From the NCBI GenBank assembly GCA_945861785.1, contig CAMAWD010000003.1:124001-188000 (forward strand): a DNA stretch of 64,000 nucleotides. The letters are read 5' to 3'. This document shows, one piece after another, positions 8,679 through 17,620 of this stretch. How positions within the stretch are numbered: position 1 is the stretch's first letter; every line of letters begins with the position of its first letter. A program made the translations under genes and the position numbers. The notes under the pieces were generated by a model. That model saw only the letters and a program-made list of their open reading frames with translations. It was not told where the DNA came from and did not search any database. This DNA comes from Rhodoferax sp. OV413. Lineage in GTDB: Bacteria > Pseudomonadota > Gammaproteobacteria > Burkholderiales > Burkholderiaceae_C.

Positions 8679-8890
8679 GGTTGAATCTCCTTTTAGCTTA
8701 TTAAGCCCTGGGGCCAGCGGTCAGGCGCGCACATGCCACCTGATGTTGCGGGTCTGCGCGAACTCGCAACCACCATAACTGGCCAGCGATCGTTCAGATA
8801 TGCGCCCGGCTGATAGATATTCGCCCGGCTGATTTACGTTCGAATTTGGCCTTGCTTGCGGCATCGATGCAATCCGGTTTTTCCCGTGCG
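8679..8890. other. Upstream region of the selenoprotein gene
   Basis: About 210 bases between the selenoprotein start and the IS630-type remnant. They hold the selenoprotein ribosome site (AAAAGGAGATT on the minus strand), probably its promoter, and the 19-bp tandem repeat. I see no gene. Confidence 0.5.
8796..8833. repeat. Two tandem 19-bp direct repeats
   Basis: AGATATGCGCCCGGCTGAT (8796-8814) is followed directly by AGATATTCGCCCGGCTGAT (8815-8833), with one mismatch. It lies between the selenoprotein start and the IS630 remnant. It could be a pair of regulator half-sites or the leftover end of an IS21-like element, whose termini carry multiple repeats. Confidence 0.75.
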
Positions 8891-9607
8891 CTAGTGTAGT
8901 GCTTCATTCTGTTTGGAGCTTAAGCAGCTATTGGCGCGAACGACCTTTGCCAGGATGTCCTGCGCCGTGGCGGTCCAGATGAAAGGTTTGGGATTTTTGT
9001 TGTGCACAGCGATGTACTCCTTGATGGCGGTGGTCAGTTCAGGCACGCTGCGGAACACGCCATTGCGCAGGCGCTCGGTCGTGATGTCGCGAAAGAAGCG
9101 CTCGACCATGTTGAGCCAGGACGCCGAGGTTGAAGTGAAGTGAACATGCAAGCCCGGATGCTTGGCGAGTCATTCTTTGGCGTTCGGATGCTTGTGGGTG
9201 GCGCAGTTGTCGCACACCAGATGCAGCGCTTTGTCTTGCAGCGTCTCCCGATCGATCTGACGCAGAAACGTGGGCCACTCGACATGCCGATGGCGCTGTT
9301 CGCAACGCCAGATGACGATCTCGGCCGGGTCTATCTTGGGCTTGCGTCCGCCACGCGGCAAATCCTGTGCGATGGCCTTGACTCCGCCAACGGCGTACCG
9401 AACACGCCAACCTCCGGCTTGAACCCGTCCGACGTCGAGCATCTCGCCAATCTCATGGTTGTCGAGTCCATCGGCCGCAAGCAGCACGATGCCGGCGCGT
9501 CGCGCCAAGCGCACTTGCGCGGTATTCGAATGCGCCAGCTTCATCAGCTTCTTGCGCTGCGCGTCGTCCAGTTCAATCGCCTTTGCCTTTCGCCTCACCA
9601 CCTCCAA
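8891..9607 (-). pseudogene. IS630-family transposase, internally deleted
   Basis: From 9607 an N-terminal helix-turn-helix part is readable (RRAGIVLLAADGLDNHEIGE, later GGRKPKIDPAE). It jumps abruptly to the DDE catalytic part (LHLVCDNCATHKHP). The first catalytic Asp region and roughly 100 residues between them are missing. An in-frame TGA at about 9173-9175 replaces the expected Trp in KEWLAKHPG. The frame then continues as LAKHPGLHVHFTSTSASWLN and MVERFFRDITTERLR, with the final catalytic Glu, to a stop at 8891. Inactive. Confidence 0.85.
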
Positions 9608-9676
9608 AATGCCCGCGATGTTTGCTGGAGTCGGCAGATGACAATTAGTTCCACCAATTCAGAAGTACTACACTAG
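8891..9676 (-). mobile_element. IS630-type insertion sequence remnant
   Basis: Terminal inverted repeats are visible: CTAGTGTAGTGCTTCA at 8891-8906, and CTAGTGTAGTACTTCT read on the minus strand at 9676-9661 (14 of 16 identical). Both ends carry CTAG, consistent with the TA target preference of the IS630 family. The element is 786 bp, shorter than the usual ~1.1 kb, because its transposase has an internal deletion. It sits between the Sec module and the ABC transporter genes. Confidence 0.85.
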
Positions 9677-9900
9677 GGACCGTCGGGCACCCCGCAACGG
9701 CGCACTGCCAGTACTCCACAGCCAGCAGGCGCGAATTGATGGCCGTGGTCCCTGTCGACGGGCTCAGACGAACGCGGTCCCGGGCAGTGGGAGAGTTGCA
9801 ACGGCGACCCAAAGTGTCGCGGCGCGTTGTGAGCGTCCTTTGCGGGTGGCTGATTTCATTCAATAATGCCCTACGCCAATTTTCACCAAAGGTTCGATTG
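9677..9900. other. Intergenic region between the IS remnant and the ABC ATPase
   Basis: About 220 bases. The frame of the following ATPase is open through part of it, but the family homology begins only after 9950. I see no convincing gene, RNA or strong promoter. Confidence 0.4.
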
Positions 9901-10932
9901 ATGCTTGCTCATGGAGTTCCCGCGGACCGACGCAGGGGGTCGGCTGACAGCGTGCCGCCACTGCTGGCGCTGCGCAACACCGGTGTTTCCTTCATTAGCG
10001 GACACGACCATCGCCAGGTCACCAAGGATGTGAGCTTCAGCATAGAGGCTGGGGAGACCCTGGCGATTGTCGGCGAGAGCGGCTGCGGGAAGAGCGTTAC
10101 CGCCCTGTCGATTCTTGGTCTGTTGCCAGCGGGGAGATCGCTGATCCAGGGTCGTATCGAGTTCGAGGGCGCAAGCCTGCTTGACGAGGTGAATCTGCGC
10201 AAGGTCCGGGGGCGGGAAATCGGGATGATCTTCCAGGAGCCCATGAGCGCCCTTGATCCAGTGTTCACCATCGGAGAACAAATCAGCGAGACGATCCGCA
10301 GGCACCTGCGCGTGGATCGCCGCTCGGCCCGCGAGCAGGCGATTGAAGCGCTCGAAGCGGTCAAGATCGCCGACCCGCACAAACGCTATCACGACTATCC
10401 GATGCAGCTGTCAGGGGGCATGTTGCAGCGGGTCATGATCGCCCAGGCGCTGTCCTGCCATCCCAAGCTATTGATTGCAGACGAGCCAACAACCGCGCTT
10501 GACGTGACCATTCAGGCGCAGATACTCAACTTGCTGTACCGTCGGGTCAACGATACGGGCACGGCACTGCTGCTGATCACGCACGACCTCGGCGTTGTCG
10601 CCGAGACATGCTCGCGCATGCTGACAATGTACGCGGGCGAGGTGGTCGAGCATGGAACGGTGGCCGACATCCTGCGCAGGCCCCGGCATCCGTACACCTC
10701 GGGTCTTCTCGCCTGCCTTCCGCGCGGCGCGGCACCCAAGAGCCTTCTGCCTTCGATCCCGGGAGTTGTGCCGTCCCCCGATTTCCTCCCCGACGGGTGC
10801 CGGTTCGAGAGTCGATGCGCATACGCTGCCGAGGCGTGCCGGCAACCCCAGGAACTGGCCCCGCTGTCCTCCGCGCATTACGCGCGCTGCGGACTTGCTG
10901 CGGGCATCGAATTGCCAGGGGTGGCGGCGTGA
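9901..10932 (+). CDS. Dpp/Opp-type ABC transporter ATP-binding protein (DppD-like)
   Basis: A cytoplasmic ATPase subunit of a peptide/nickel-type importer, 343 residues from ATG 9901. The open frame extends upstream to 9736, but that part has no family similarity. It has Walker [10 protein letters not shown]-loop [10 protein letters not shown], signature LSGGMLQR, Walker B LLIADEPT and the H-loop ITHD. The C-terminal oligopeptide-type extension has the cysteine cluster [14 protein letters not shown]. It probably works with the permeases and second ATPase encoded on the opposite strand at 11834-16525. The two parts of the operon are in convergent orientation, so an inversion or insertion has rearranged it. 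Confidence 0.9.
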   Translation: MLAHGVPADRRRGSADSVPPLLALRNTGVSFISGHDHRQVTKDVSFSIEAGETLAIVGESGCGKSVTALSILGLLPAGRSLIQGRIEFEGASLLDEVNLRKVRGREIGMIFQEPMSALDPVFTIGEQISETIRRHLRVDRRSAREQAIEALEAVKIADPHKRYHDYPMQLSGGMLQRVMIAQALSCHPKLLIADEPTTALDVTIQAQILNLLYRRVNDTGTALLLITHDLGVVAETCSRMLTMYAGEVVEHGTVADILRRPRHPYTSGLLACLPRGAAPKSLLPSIPGVVPSPDFLPDGCRFESRCAYAAEACRQPQELAPLSSAHYARCGLAAGIELPGVAA

Positions 10933-11029
10933 AGGCCTCTGGATTCCCCGGCTGGCCAGCGTCTGGCGGATGCTCCGCCGGGCCCGCATGCCACAGATTG
11001 CAAAGTTGCGTCGCAAGGGCTGCGAGCCG

Positions 11030-11806
11030 CTATGTGGGCCGCTGAGCGAATGCGTCGATATGGCTCAGCAACTGGTCTGGATCATCGATCGAGATGAAGT
11101 GGCCAACATCCCTCAGGACATGTATTGGCATGTTGCCATTGGACGCCAGTTGGTCATAGCGCCGCGCGAGCTCGCCGCTGGCGATGCCGTTTTCCCCTAG
11201 CAGCAGCAGCGCCGGAACTTGGATGTCTTGCAAGGCACGGAAGAAGTCGAACTCGCGAATTGCCCAGTAGGTGGCCATGAGGGCGCGCGTACCGGCCTTG
11301 CGGCGATCGATGTTCCAACGCCCAAGCAACTCCGGCGTGAGGTTGCGAAAACGCGCCTTCAGTGCCTCGAATGTGGTGGTCAGGTCGGAGCAGCCCTGCT
11401 CAATCTCGAGCCAGTTTGCCGCGTAGTCCGCTGCGGTTCTTGGCGGAGCCTCGCCAATGATGACGTGCGCGCAGAGATCCGCCCAGCGCCCGCCCATGAG
11501 CGCCGACAAATACCCACCTACGGACTGCCCGAATACGGTGGCCTTGGGCAGACCCAATGCCGCCATCGCATCCGCTATCGCGTCGCTGTGGTCTTCAAGG
11601 CTCAGGTGGCGGCCCAAGGGATCGGAGTCGCCATGGCCGATCATGTCGAAGGCGATTGCCCGGTAGCGTTGCCCGACGAGCAGTAGCAGACGCTCGAACT
11701 GGTAGACCGATCCGCCAAGCGTGTGCAGCAGGATCAGCGGAATGCCTTGACCTGACTCCAGCGCGTGCATACGACCGTGGCGGGTGGGAAGAAATTGATG
11801 CTTCAA
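11030..11806 (-). CDS. Alpha/beta-hydrolase
   Basis: A 258-residue soluble hydrolase of the alpha/beta fold. It has an oxyanion segment HTLGGS, a DMIGHGDSD strand, the nucleophile elbow GQSVGG, a late Asp in LLLLGENG and the catalytic His in DVGHFISID. The substrate cannot be told from sequence. It lies 27 bases downstream of the DppC-type permease on the same strand and is probably the last gene of that operon, so it may hydrolyse the imported compound. No signal peptide. Confidence 0.85.
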   Translation of the reverse strand: MKHQFLPTRHGRMHALESGQGIPLILLHTLGGSVYQFERLLLLVGQRYRAIAFDMIGHGDSDPLGRHLSLEDHSDAIADAMAALGLPKATVFGQSVGGYLSALMGGRWADLCAHVIIGEAPPRTAADYAANWLEIEQGCSDLTTTFEALKARFRNLTPELLGRWNIDRRKAGTRALMATYWAIREFDFFRALQDIQVPALLLLGENGIASGELARRYDQLASNGNMPIHVLRDVGHFISIDDPDQLLSHIDAFAQRPT

Positions 11807-11833
11807 TCATGCCTCCATGGGTAGCGCAGTCGG

Positions 11834-12709
11834 TCACCTGTGCCCAGACTTCGGGTCCAGGCGAATCCGCAGGTATTCGCCGACGGTGTTGAATGCCAGT
11901 GCGGTGATCGCGATGGCCACCCCGGGCATGACCATCTGGAGCGGCGACGTCTGCACATAACCGTAGGCGCGTGCGATCATCGATCCCCAACTGGGTTGCG
12001 GTGGCTGCACGCCAAGGCCCACAAAACTCATGCCCGCCTCGGCCAGAAGGGCGGCCGCCAGCAGTAGCGGGATCTGCACCAATACCGGCTGGATTGCGTT
12101 CGGGAGCACATGCCGCACGACGAGATCAAGCTCCGATGCGCCAAAGCCTCGGGCCACTTCGACATAGGGCTCGTTCTTGACGACAAGCGTCTGCGCCCGG
12201 GCAAGGCGCGCGATGACTGGCGAGAAGACGAAGCCCAGCGCGATCATGCTGTTGGTCAACCCGATGCCAAGCGCCGCAGTCACCGCGATGGCCAGCACAA
12301 TCGCGGGAAACGACATCAGCGTATCCACGATGCGGCTGATCACCAGATCGACCACACCGCCGAAGAATCCGGCGGCAATTCCGGCGGGCAATCCCAGGAG
12401 GAGTGCGACCGACACCGCGAGCAAGCTCGCATAGAGCGAGAGCTGCGCCCCGTGAAGCAGTCGCGCAAGGGTGTCCCTGCCAAGGTCGTCGGTGCCCAGC
12501 CAGTGGGCCGCGCTCGGCGGATGCAGGATGGCCCCATAGTCCTGCGTATACGGCGCGTGCTTGAGAAGCAGCGGTGCCAGTACCGAGATGATTGCCAGTC
12601 CCGCGATCCAGAGGAAGCTCACGACCGCGCGTCTGCTGCCGCGTCCGCCCAGCAACAAATTGCGACCGCGCGGCGCAGAGGGCGATGTGGATTCGGCTTG
12701 CGCTGCCAT
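11834..12709 (-). CDS. Dpp/Opp-type ABC transporter permease (DppC-like)
   Basis: Inner-membrane permease of 291 residues. The longer open frame to 12970 overlaps the upstream permease. The ATG at 12709, two bases after that gene's stop, begins MAAQAESTSPSAPRGRN and matches family length. An N-terminal membrane segment (VVSFLWIAGLAIISVLAPLLL) is followed by HWLGTDDLGRD, typical of DppC. The EAA-type loop is near RGFGASELDLVVRHVLPN. It pairs with the DppB-like subunit encoded just upstream. Confidence 0.9.
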   Translation of the reverse strand: MAAQAESTSPSAPRGRNLLLGGRGSRRAVVSFLWIAGLAIISVLAPLLLKHAPYTQDYGAILHPPSAAHWLGTDDLGRDTLARLLHGAQLSLYASLLAVSVALLLGLPAGIAAGFFGGVVDLVISRIVDTLMSFPAIVLAIAVTAALGIGLTNSMIALGFVFSPVIARLARAQTLVVKNEPYVEVARGFGASELDLVVRHVLPNAIQPVLVQIPLLLAAALLAEAGMSFVGLGVQPPQPSWGSMIARAYGYVQTSPLQMVMPGVAIAITALAFNTVGEYLRIRLDPKSGHR

Positions 12710-12711
12710 GT

Positions 12712-13662
12712 CTACTTGATCCTGGGATCCACTGCCACGCAAAGAAGGTCGACCGTCAGATTCACCGCCAGAACGATCAGCACAAGCAGGAAAACGACCC
12801 CCTGAACGACCGGGAAGTCCTTGTTGATCGCGGCATGAATCACCGCCCCACCAACGCCAGGAAAAGCGAAAACCGATTCGACGATGACGGTTGCGGCCAG
12901 GAGCCGGTTGAACTGCAGACCGATGACTGTCAGGAGAGTCACCGCGATATTGCGCAGCCCGTGGTTCCACAAGACCAAACGTTTCGGCAGGCCCTTGGCA
13001 TACAGGGTGCGCACGTGGACAGCACCGAGGAATTCCACCATGGCGCTCCTGACTTGCCTGGTGACCTCCGCGATACTGCTCGCTGCCAGCGCCAGCGCCG
13101 GCAGGGTCGCGTGGCGAATCGCCTGCAACGGGTCTTCTGTTAGCGCCACCGCCCCGGTTGCCGGGAAGAGCTGAAACCCGAGAGCGAGGATTGAGACAAG
13201 GATGATGGCGATCCAGAAGTTCGGCATCGAGATTCCGAGCGAAACCACCCCGGTTATCAGGGAGTCAATCGGGCGACCGTGGTGCGCGGCCGCGAACACG
13301 CCAAAGGACACACCGGCCACGGTGGTCAGCACCAGCGCGTAGGCGACGACCAGCAGGGTGTGGGGAAATGCGCGGGCCAGCATGTCCAACACCGGCTCAC
13401 GCGTGTGGATCGAGGTCGAAAGATTGCCCCCCATCGCGCTCCAGAGCCATGAGCCGTATCTGGAGTACCAGGGCTGATCGAGCGCGTAGAGCTTGCGGAT
13501 GCGCTCGACCAGCTCCGGGTCGGGGAACTCCCCGGCGAGGGTGTACGCCGGATCGCCGGGAACGAGTTGCAACAGGCCGAAAACGACAAAGGTCGCCAGA
13601 ATCACGATCGGGATGACCTGAAACAGCCGCGCCCTGATCATCAACCAGTATCTAGAGCTCAT
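12712..13662 (-). CDS. Dpp/Opp-type ABC transporter permease (DppB-like)
   Basis: 316 residues, six membrane segments expected. It has an N-terminal hydrophobic segment (FQVIPIVILATFVVFGLLQ), the diagnostic LVPGDPA near residue 35, the EAA loop region AKGLPKRLVLWNHGLRN and the C-terminal VDLLCVAVDPRIK typical of DppB. Gene order on the minus strand is DppF, substrate-binding protein, DppB, DppC, hydrolase. It starts 35 bases after the binding-protein stop. Confidence 0.92.
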   Translation of the reverse strand: MSSRYWLMIRARLFQVIPIVILATFVVFGLLQLVPGDPAYTLAGEFPDPELVERIRKLYALDQPWYSRYGSWLWSAMGGNLSTSIHTREPVLDMLARAFPHTLLVVAYALVLTTVAGVSFGVFAAAHHGRPIDSLITGVVSLGISMPNFWIAIILVSILALGFQLFPATGAVALTEDPLQAIRHATLPALALAASSIAEVTRQVRSAMVEFLGAVHVRTLYAKGLPKRLVLWNHGLRNIAVTLLTVIGLQFNRLLAATVIVESVFAFPGVGGAVIHAAINKDFPVVQGVVFLLVLIVLAVNLTVDLLCVAVDPRIK

Positions 13663-13697
13663 ACGGTGATGAAGTCATCGGGAATCGCGGGATTTCG

Positions 13698-15284
13698 TCA
13701 AGCCTTGTCGATAAACACATTGTCGAAACGCGGCCTGCCGACGGCGTTCATCCTGAAGCCCTTCACCGATCTGTGATGCGCCCAGATGAACCGGTCATAG
13801 TACAGCGGAATACTCAGTGCATTCTCCACAATGATCCGTTGCAACTGCGTCAGGGCCTTGCGTCGCGCTTCGACGTCGACCGCCGTGGTGCTCGCCAGAA
13901 GAGCGGCGTCGAAACCGGGGGGTGGGTCCGCCTTCTCCGGATTCAGGAAGGACTGCTTCTCGAAGATGAACTTGAGGGAAAGACTCGGATCCAGACGGCC
14001 GATCCACAGGCCATTGTAGAGATGCCCCTTCTTCTCCACAGCGAACATCTGGGTCGCCTCTGCAAGCGTCCGCATGGTCGGCTTCAACCGAACACCCACC
14101 GGCTTGAGCATCTCGATCATCAGTTCGACGCGGCGCTGCGATTCCGGATCGGTCCACGCAATGATCTCGAGGTCGAGGCCGTTAGGGTGGCCGGCGTCTG
14201 CCAGCAGCTTTTTCGCCCGCTCGATGTTGTGCGGGAAGATGTTCTCGAGGCTGCGGTCGTAGGCCCAGTGCGTGTGCCCGAAATGCCCCCACGCGGGTGC
14301 GCCTTTGCCCCTGTTAATCACCGCGTTCATGGCGTCCCGGTTGATCGCGTAGCTGAGTGCCTCCCGGACGCGACGGTCGTTCAGCGGGGGAATGCCATAG
14401 TTCATGAGCGTAAGGTAGAACGCACCCGACGACAGGTTCCCAACCACCAGTCCGGGCGAGCCCGTGGCCATGTCTTCCTGCTGCGGGCTGACCCTCAGGC
14501 TGAGTTGGTTTTCGCCACTGATCACGGACCGCAACGCGGTATTGCTGTCGGTGATGATCTGCATGGAGATCCGGTCAAGGTAGGGTTGATTCGGCTGCCA
14601 GTAGTTCTCATTGCGTTCCACGACGACCGATTGGTTGGTCGTGTACCGGATGAACTTCCAGCGTCCGGTGCCCACCGGGCTTCGCTCGTACTGATCGCCG
14701 CGCTCCTTGATGGCGGTGGGAGAACCCATGTACCCCGCGCGATCCGCCAGGACCATGGGCACCGAGACATCGGGCCCTGCGAGGCGAAGAGATACCGTGT
14801 AGCGGTTGACCACCTCCACGGCGGTTATGGCGCTCAGGTCGCGCGCGATGCGAGAGCGCGGATCGGTCTTTCCGCGTTCCAGGTTGAATTTGACAGCATC
14901 GGCATCGAAGGGTGTACCGTCGTGGAAGCGGACCCCTTCCTGCAATCGCAGCACCAGCACATTGGGCTGTGTGTACTCCCAACTCTTGGCGAGACCCGGT
15001 ACGGCCTTGAAACTATCTTCGTCAAAGCGACAAAGGGCCTCCATGTATGTATCGAGAATGATGGCGTCCGAGCCGGAAGTTCCGGCGATTGAGTCCAGGT
15101 TGCTCGGCGCCGAGTAAACCGCCACTTTCAATTCGCCCCCCCGCTTGGGCTGCAAGGTCTGGGAAATCGCGCTGAGGGGCGATAGCGACAACGCCACCGC
15201 CGCCGTTGCCCCGCCCCGAAGAGCCTCGCGGCGATTGGGGAAGCGGCTGTCGAATTGCCGCGCCAGTTGTTTGTCGTCGCTCAT
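13698..15284 (-). CDS. Periplasmic substrate-binding protein of the Dpp/Opp family (SBP family 5)
   Basis: 528 residues from ATG 15284, chosen because GAAGGAGACGAAC precedes it; the longer frame to 15422 lacks a ribosome site. The N-terminus has a twin-arginine-like signal (FPNRREALRGG followed by a hydrophobic stretch to SAISQT). The mature part shows family 5 landmarks: LKVAVYSAPSNLDSI, LRLQEGVRFHDGTPFDADAV and REALSYAINRDAMN. It delivers a peptide-like or other small ligand to the permeases encoded downstream. The ligand cannot be read from sequence. Confidence 0.92.
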   Translation of the reverse strand: MSDDKQLARQFDSRFPNRREALRGGATAAVALSLSPLSAISQTLQPKRGGELKVAVYSAPSNLDSIAGTSGSDAIILDTYMEALCRFDEDSFKAVPGLAKSWEYTQPNVLVLRLQEGVRFHDGTPFDADAVKFNLERGKTDPRSRIARDLSAITAVEVVNRYTVSLRLAGPDVSVPMVLADRAGYMGSPTAIKERGDQYERSPVGTGRWKFIRYTTNQSVVVERNENYWQPNQPYLDRISMQIITDSNTALRSVISGENQLSLRVSPQQEDMATGSPGLVVGNLSSGAFYLTLMNYGIPPLNDRRVREALSYAINRDAMNAVINRGKGAPAWGHFGHTHWAYDRSLENIFPHNIERAKKLLADAGHPNGLDLEIIAWTDPESQRRVELMIEMLKPVGVRLKPTMRTLAEATQMFAVEKKGHLYNGLWIGRLDPSLSLKFIFEKQSFLNPEKADPPPGFDAALLASTTAVDVEARRKALTQLQRIIVENALSIPLYYDRFIWAHHRSVKGFRMNAVGRPRFDNVFIDKA

Positions 15285-15481
15285 GTTCGTCTCCTTCAAG
15301 TAATAAGAAAAACCATCCAACACCATCGCCGCCCTGCCGTGCACAAGTCGCCCAATCAGGTTCGGGGCGATCCCTTGCGCGCGCAGGGCGGTCGACGCAC
15401 CGTGATGTACGCATGCGTGCATCCGGTTGGCCGCCCGATATCGGCTCCGGCAGCCTTTGATCGGTCTGGCGAAATTTCATT

Positions 15482-16525
15482 CTAGGCAAAATGACACGCT
15501 ACCCAATGGTCCTGGCCCGACTCGCGCCACGACGGCACTTGCGCCGAACACGTGTCCTGCGCCTGCGGGCATCTTGTTCTGAACCGGCACCCGCTAGGCG
15601 GACTCAAAAGACTGGGAATCTCTCCATTGAGCAACACGCGCTCGGAGTTCTGGCGCATGCCCATCGCGGAAATGACCGGTTCGGCTGACCACAGCGCCCG
15701 CGTGTAGGGATGCAGTGGGCCGCGCCTGAGCTCATGGGCCGGGGCAAGCTCGACGATCTGCCCCATGTACATGACCGCGATCCTGTCGCTCACGTGGGAC
15801 ACCACACTGAGATCATGCGTGATGAAGACCATGGTGAGGCCAAGTTCCGCCTGAATACCGATCAAGAGGTTGAGAACCTCGGCACGAATCGATACGTCCA
15901 GCGCCGAGACGATCTCGTCGCAGACCAGGGCGTACGGTTGCAGGATCAAGGCCCGCGCGATGTTGACGCGCTGCTTTTGGCCACCGGAAAGTTGGTGCGG
16001 AAAACGCTCCGCGAACTCCGGTCGCAGGCCCACTCTTTCGAGTGCCTGCAGGGCATCCGTCCTATTGTCCGGTGCGCCTCGTCCACGCGAGATCTCAAGG
16101 GGTTCGACAACGCTCGCCAGGATTGTGCGGCGTGGATTCAGCGCCGAATCCGGATTCTGGAATATGAGTTGGTAGTTATGGCGATGCAGGCGCAGTGCGC
16201 GCTTGTCCATACCCCACGGGTCCAAGCCAGCGTGTAGGACTTGACCTCTGGAAGGCCTGGTCATGCAGGTCAATGCCCTGGCCAGGGTGCTTTTCCCGGA
16301 GCCGGACTCGCCGATGATCCCGAAGGTTTCGCCCCTGTTGACGGTGAAGGAAACCTTGTCGACTGCACGCAGTGTCCCGCTACCAGAGGTAGCTCTGAAA
16401 TGCACCTCCAGGTCTCGGATGCCGAACACCGGGTGTTGCTGGACGGGTTCCAGGCTGTCGCGCGCCACAGGAGTGCCGAGGGAGGGGCCGCCGGTCGGGT
16501 CTGGCCGTGGCCCTACTTGCTGCAT
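15482..16525 (-). CDS. Dpp/Opp-type ABC transporter ATP-binding protein (DppF-like)
   Basis: 347 residues. Walker A GESGSGKS, Q-loop FQNPDSALNPRRT, signature LSGGQKQR, D-loop SALDVSIRAE, H-loop ITHD and a C-terminal cysteine-rich oligopeptide tail (CRFRTRCPQAQDTC) are visible. Walker B is slightly unusual: ALVCDEIVSALD, where DEPT is the norm, although the catalytic Glu is retained. The start ATG overlaps the end of the monooxygenase gene by 13 bases, so monooxygenase and transporter are probably one transcript. Confidence 0.9.
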   Translation of the reverse strand: MQQVGPRPDPTGGPSLGTPVARDSLEPVQQHPVFGIRDLEVHFRATSGSGTLRAVDKVSFTVNRGETFGIIGESGSGKSTLARALTCMTRPSRGQVLHAGLDPWGMDKRALRLHRHNYQLIFQNPDSALNPRRTILASVVEPLEISRGRGAPDNRTDALQALERVGLRPEFAERFPHQLSGGQKQRVNIARALILQPYALVCDEIVSALDVSIRAEVLNLLIGIQAELGLTMVFITHDLSVVSHVSDRIAVMYMGQIVELAPAHELRRGPLHPYTRALWSAEPVISAMGMRQNSERVLLNGEIPSLLSPPSGCRFRTRCPQAQDTCSAQVPSWRESGQDHWVACHFA

Positions 16526-17529
16526 TCGACGATGAACTTCATGGATCTGCGCGTGCTTTCCGTCGTGAATTCGCCAAAGCGGTAGGTCAGAAGGAGGTCA
16601 TCCACCCCCATTGTCCTGAATCGACTCAACTGCTTTTCTATGTGGCGCTGGTTACCCACCATGCAGCCGCTCGACCATTCGTCGTAGGTTGGCTCGGTCT
16701 TCTCCGAGCCGGACGTGTCGACTACGCCCTCGACGATCCGTTCACGCCTCTCGCGCAACCTCACCTGCATCCGATGCAGATACGCGGCCGAGCGCAGGGC
16801 GACCTGCTGCTGTTCATCGTTCTCCACCAACCCGGCATGCATTTGGAGTCCGAAACGGATCTTGTTGCGTTCGATGCCGCGCACGGCACACTCTTCCTCG
16901 AAAATCTGGAGCATCTGGTCCGCCACCTTGGGCCCATGGTGCCCGACGTTAATGATGACATTGCAGCCTCGATCCAAAGCCATCCCCATCGATTGCCGAG
17001 AACCACAGGCGAGCCAGAAGGGGGGGTGGGGCGTCTGGCGGCATGCCGGGGTCACCGTGAACCCATTGGCGCTGGCGTGCGCCGATGTGAAGGGCTGGTC
17101 GCGCTTGGTGAAAAGGTGGGTCACCAGGTCCAGCCCGTCTGTCAAGCGGCTTCCCGCCTGTTCGAAATCGATCCCGAGTCGGTCGAATTCGTAGGGTTGA
17201 TAACCACGGCCAAAACCGACGTTCAGTCGACCGTCGGAGAGTTGATCAACCATCGCGATCTCCTCCGCGACGAAAGTCGGGTTCCGAAGCGGGAGCAGGA
17301 CGATGGCGGTCCCCAGACGGATGCGGTCCGTTTCGCGCGACAAGGCGGCGATCAGCGTCAGGGAGTTCGGCACCAGGACATAGTTCGAGAAATGGTGCTC
17401 TGCGAACCATGCGCAGTCATATCCCCACTTCTCCGCCGCCTGTGTATCTTCGACCAGGTTACGGTAGATCTCCCGCGTGTCGATCGTCGGAGTGCAAGTC
17501 TGGCCGAGCAAGAAGGCGTGTAGTTTCAT
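16513..17529 (-). CDS. Luciferase-like monooxygenase (LLM class, flavin-dependent)
   Basis: 338 residues from ATG 17529. Landmarks of the bacterial luciferase-like TIM barrel are AEKWGYDCAWFAEHHF near residue 35, DRIRLGTAIVLLPLRNP, EIAMVDQLSDGRLNVGFGRG and CGSRQS. It should use reduced flavin and oxygen to oxidise or cleave a small organic substrate. It heads the ABC importer genes and overlaps dppF, suggesting that it acts on the imported compound. An in-frame ATG at 17565 would add 12 residues (MGRHHRHHRHHR) encoded by the 9-bp repeat. The homologous region starts at MKLHAF. Confidence 0.88.
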   Translation of the reverse strand: MKLHAFLLGQTCTPTIDTREIYRNLVEDTQAAEKWGYDCAWFAEHHFSNYVLVPNSLTLIAALSRETDRIRLGTAIVLLPLRNPTFVAEEIAMVDQLSDGRLNVGFGRGYQPYEFDRLGIDFEQAGSRLTDGLDLVTHLFTKRDQPFTSAHASANGFTVTPACRQTPHPPFWLACGSRQSMGMALDRGCNVIINVGHHGPKVADQMLQIFEEECAVRGIERNKIRFGLQMHAGLVENDEQQQVALRSAAYLHRMQVRLRERRERIVEGVVDTSGSEKTEPTYDEWSSGCMVGNQRHIEKQLSRFRTMGVDDLLLTYRFGEFTTESTRRSMKFIVECSK

Positions 17530-17531
17530 GC

Positions 17532-17558
17532 GATGGTGGCGATGGTGGCGATGGTGGC
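17532..17558. repeat. Three perfect 9-bp tandem repeats (GATGGTGGC)
   Basis: Three contiguous copies lie immediately upstream of the monooxygenase ATG on the minus strand. If translation begins at 17565 they encode an HHR-type repeat; otherwise they sit in the leader, where copy number would alter the spacing to the ribosome site. Confidence 0.85.
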
Positions 17559-17620
17559 GTCCCATCGTATGGGCGTGAACGGACTTTGTAAAACCCATTA
17601 TTCTATACCTGTGATTCGTT

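Noticed and set aside
9173-9175. In-frame TGA in the IS630 transposase as a second Sec codon
   Set aside because: The family has Trp here (KEWLAKHPG), one base from TGA; the gene is also internally deleted and no matching hairpin stands out. A simple nonsense change is more likely.
9677-9863. Small minus-strand frame as a gene interrupted by the IS630 element
   Set aside because: No recognisable domain and no matching continuation on the other side of the element.
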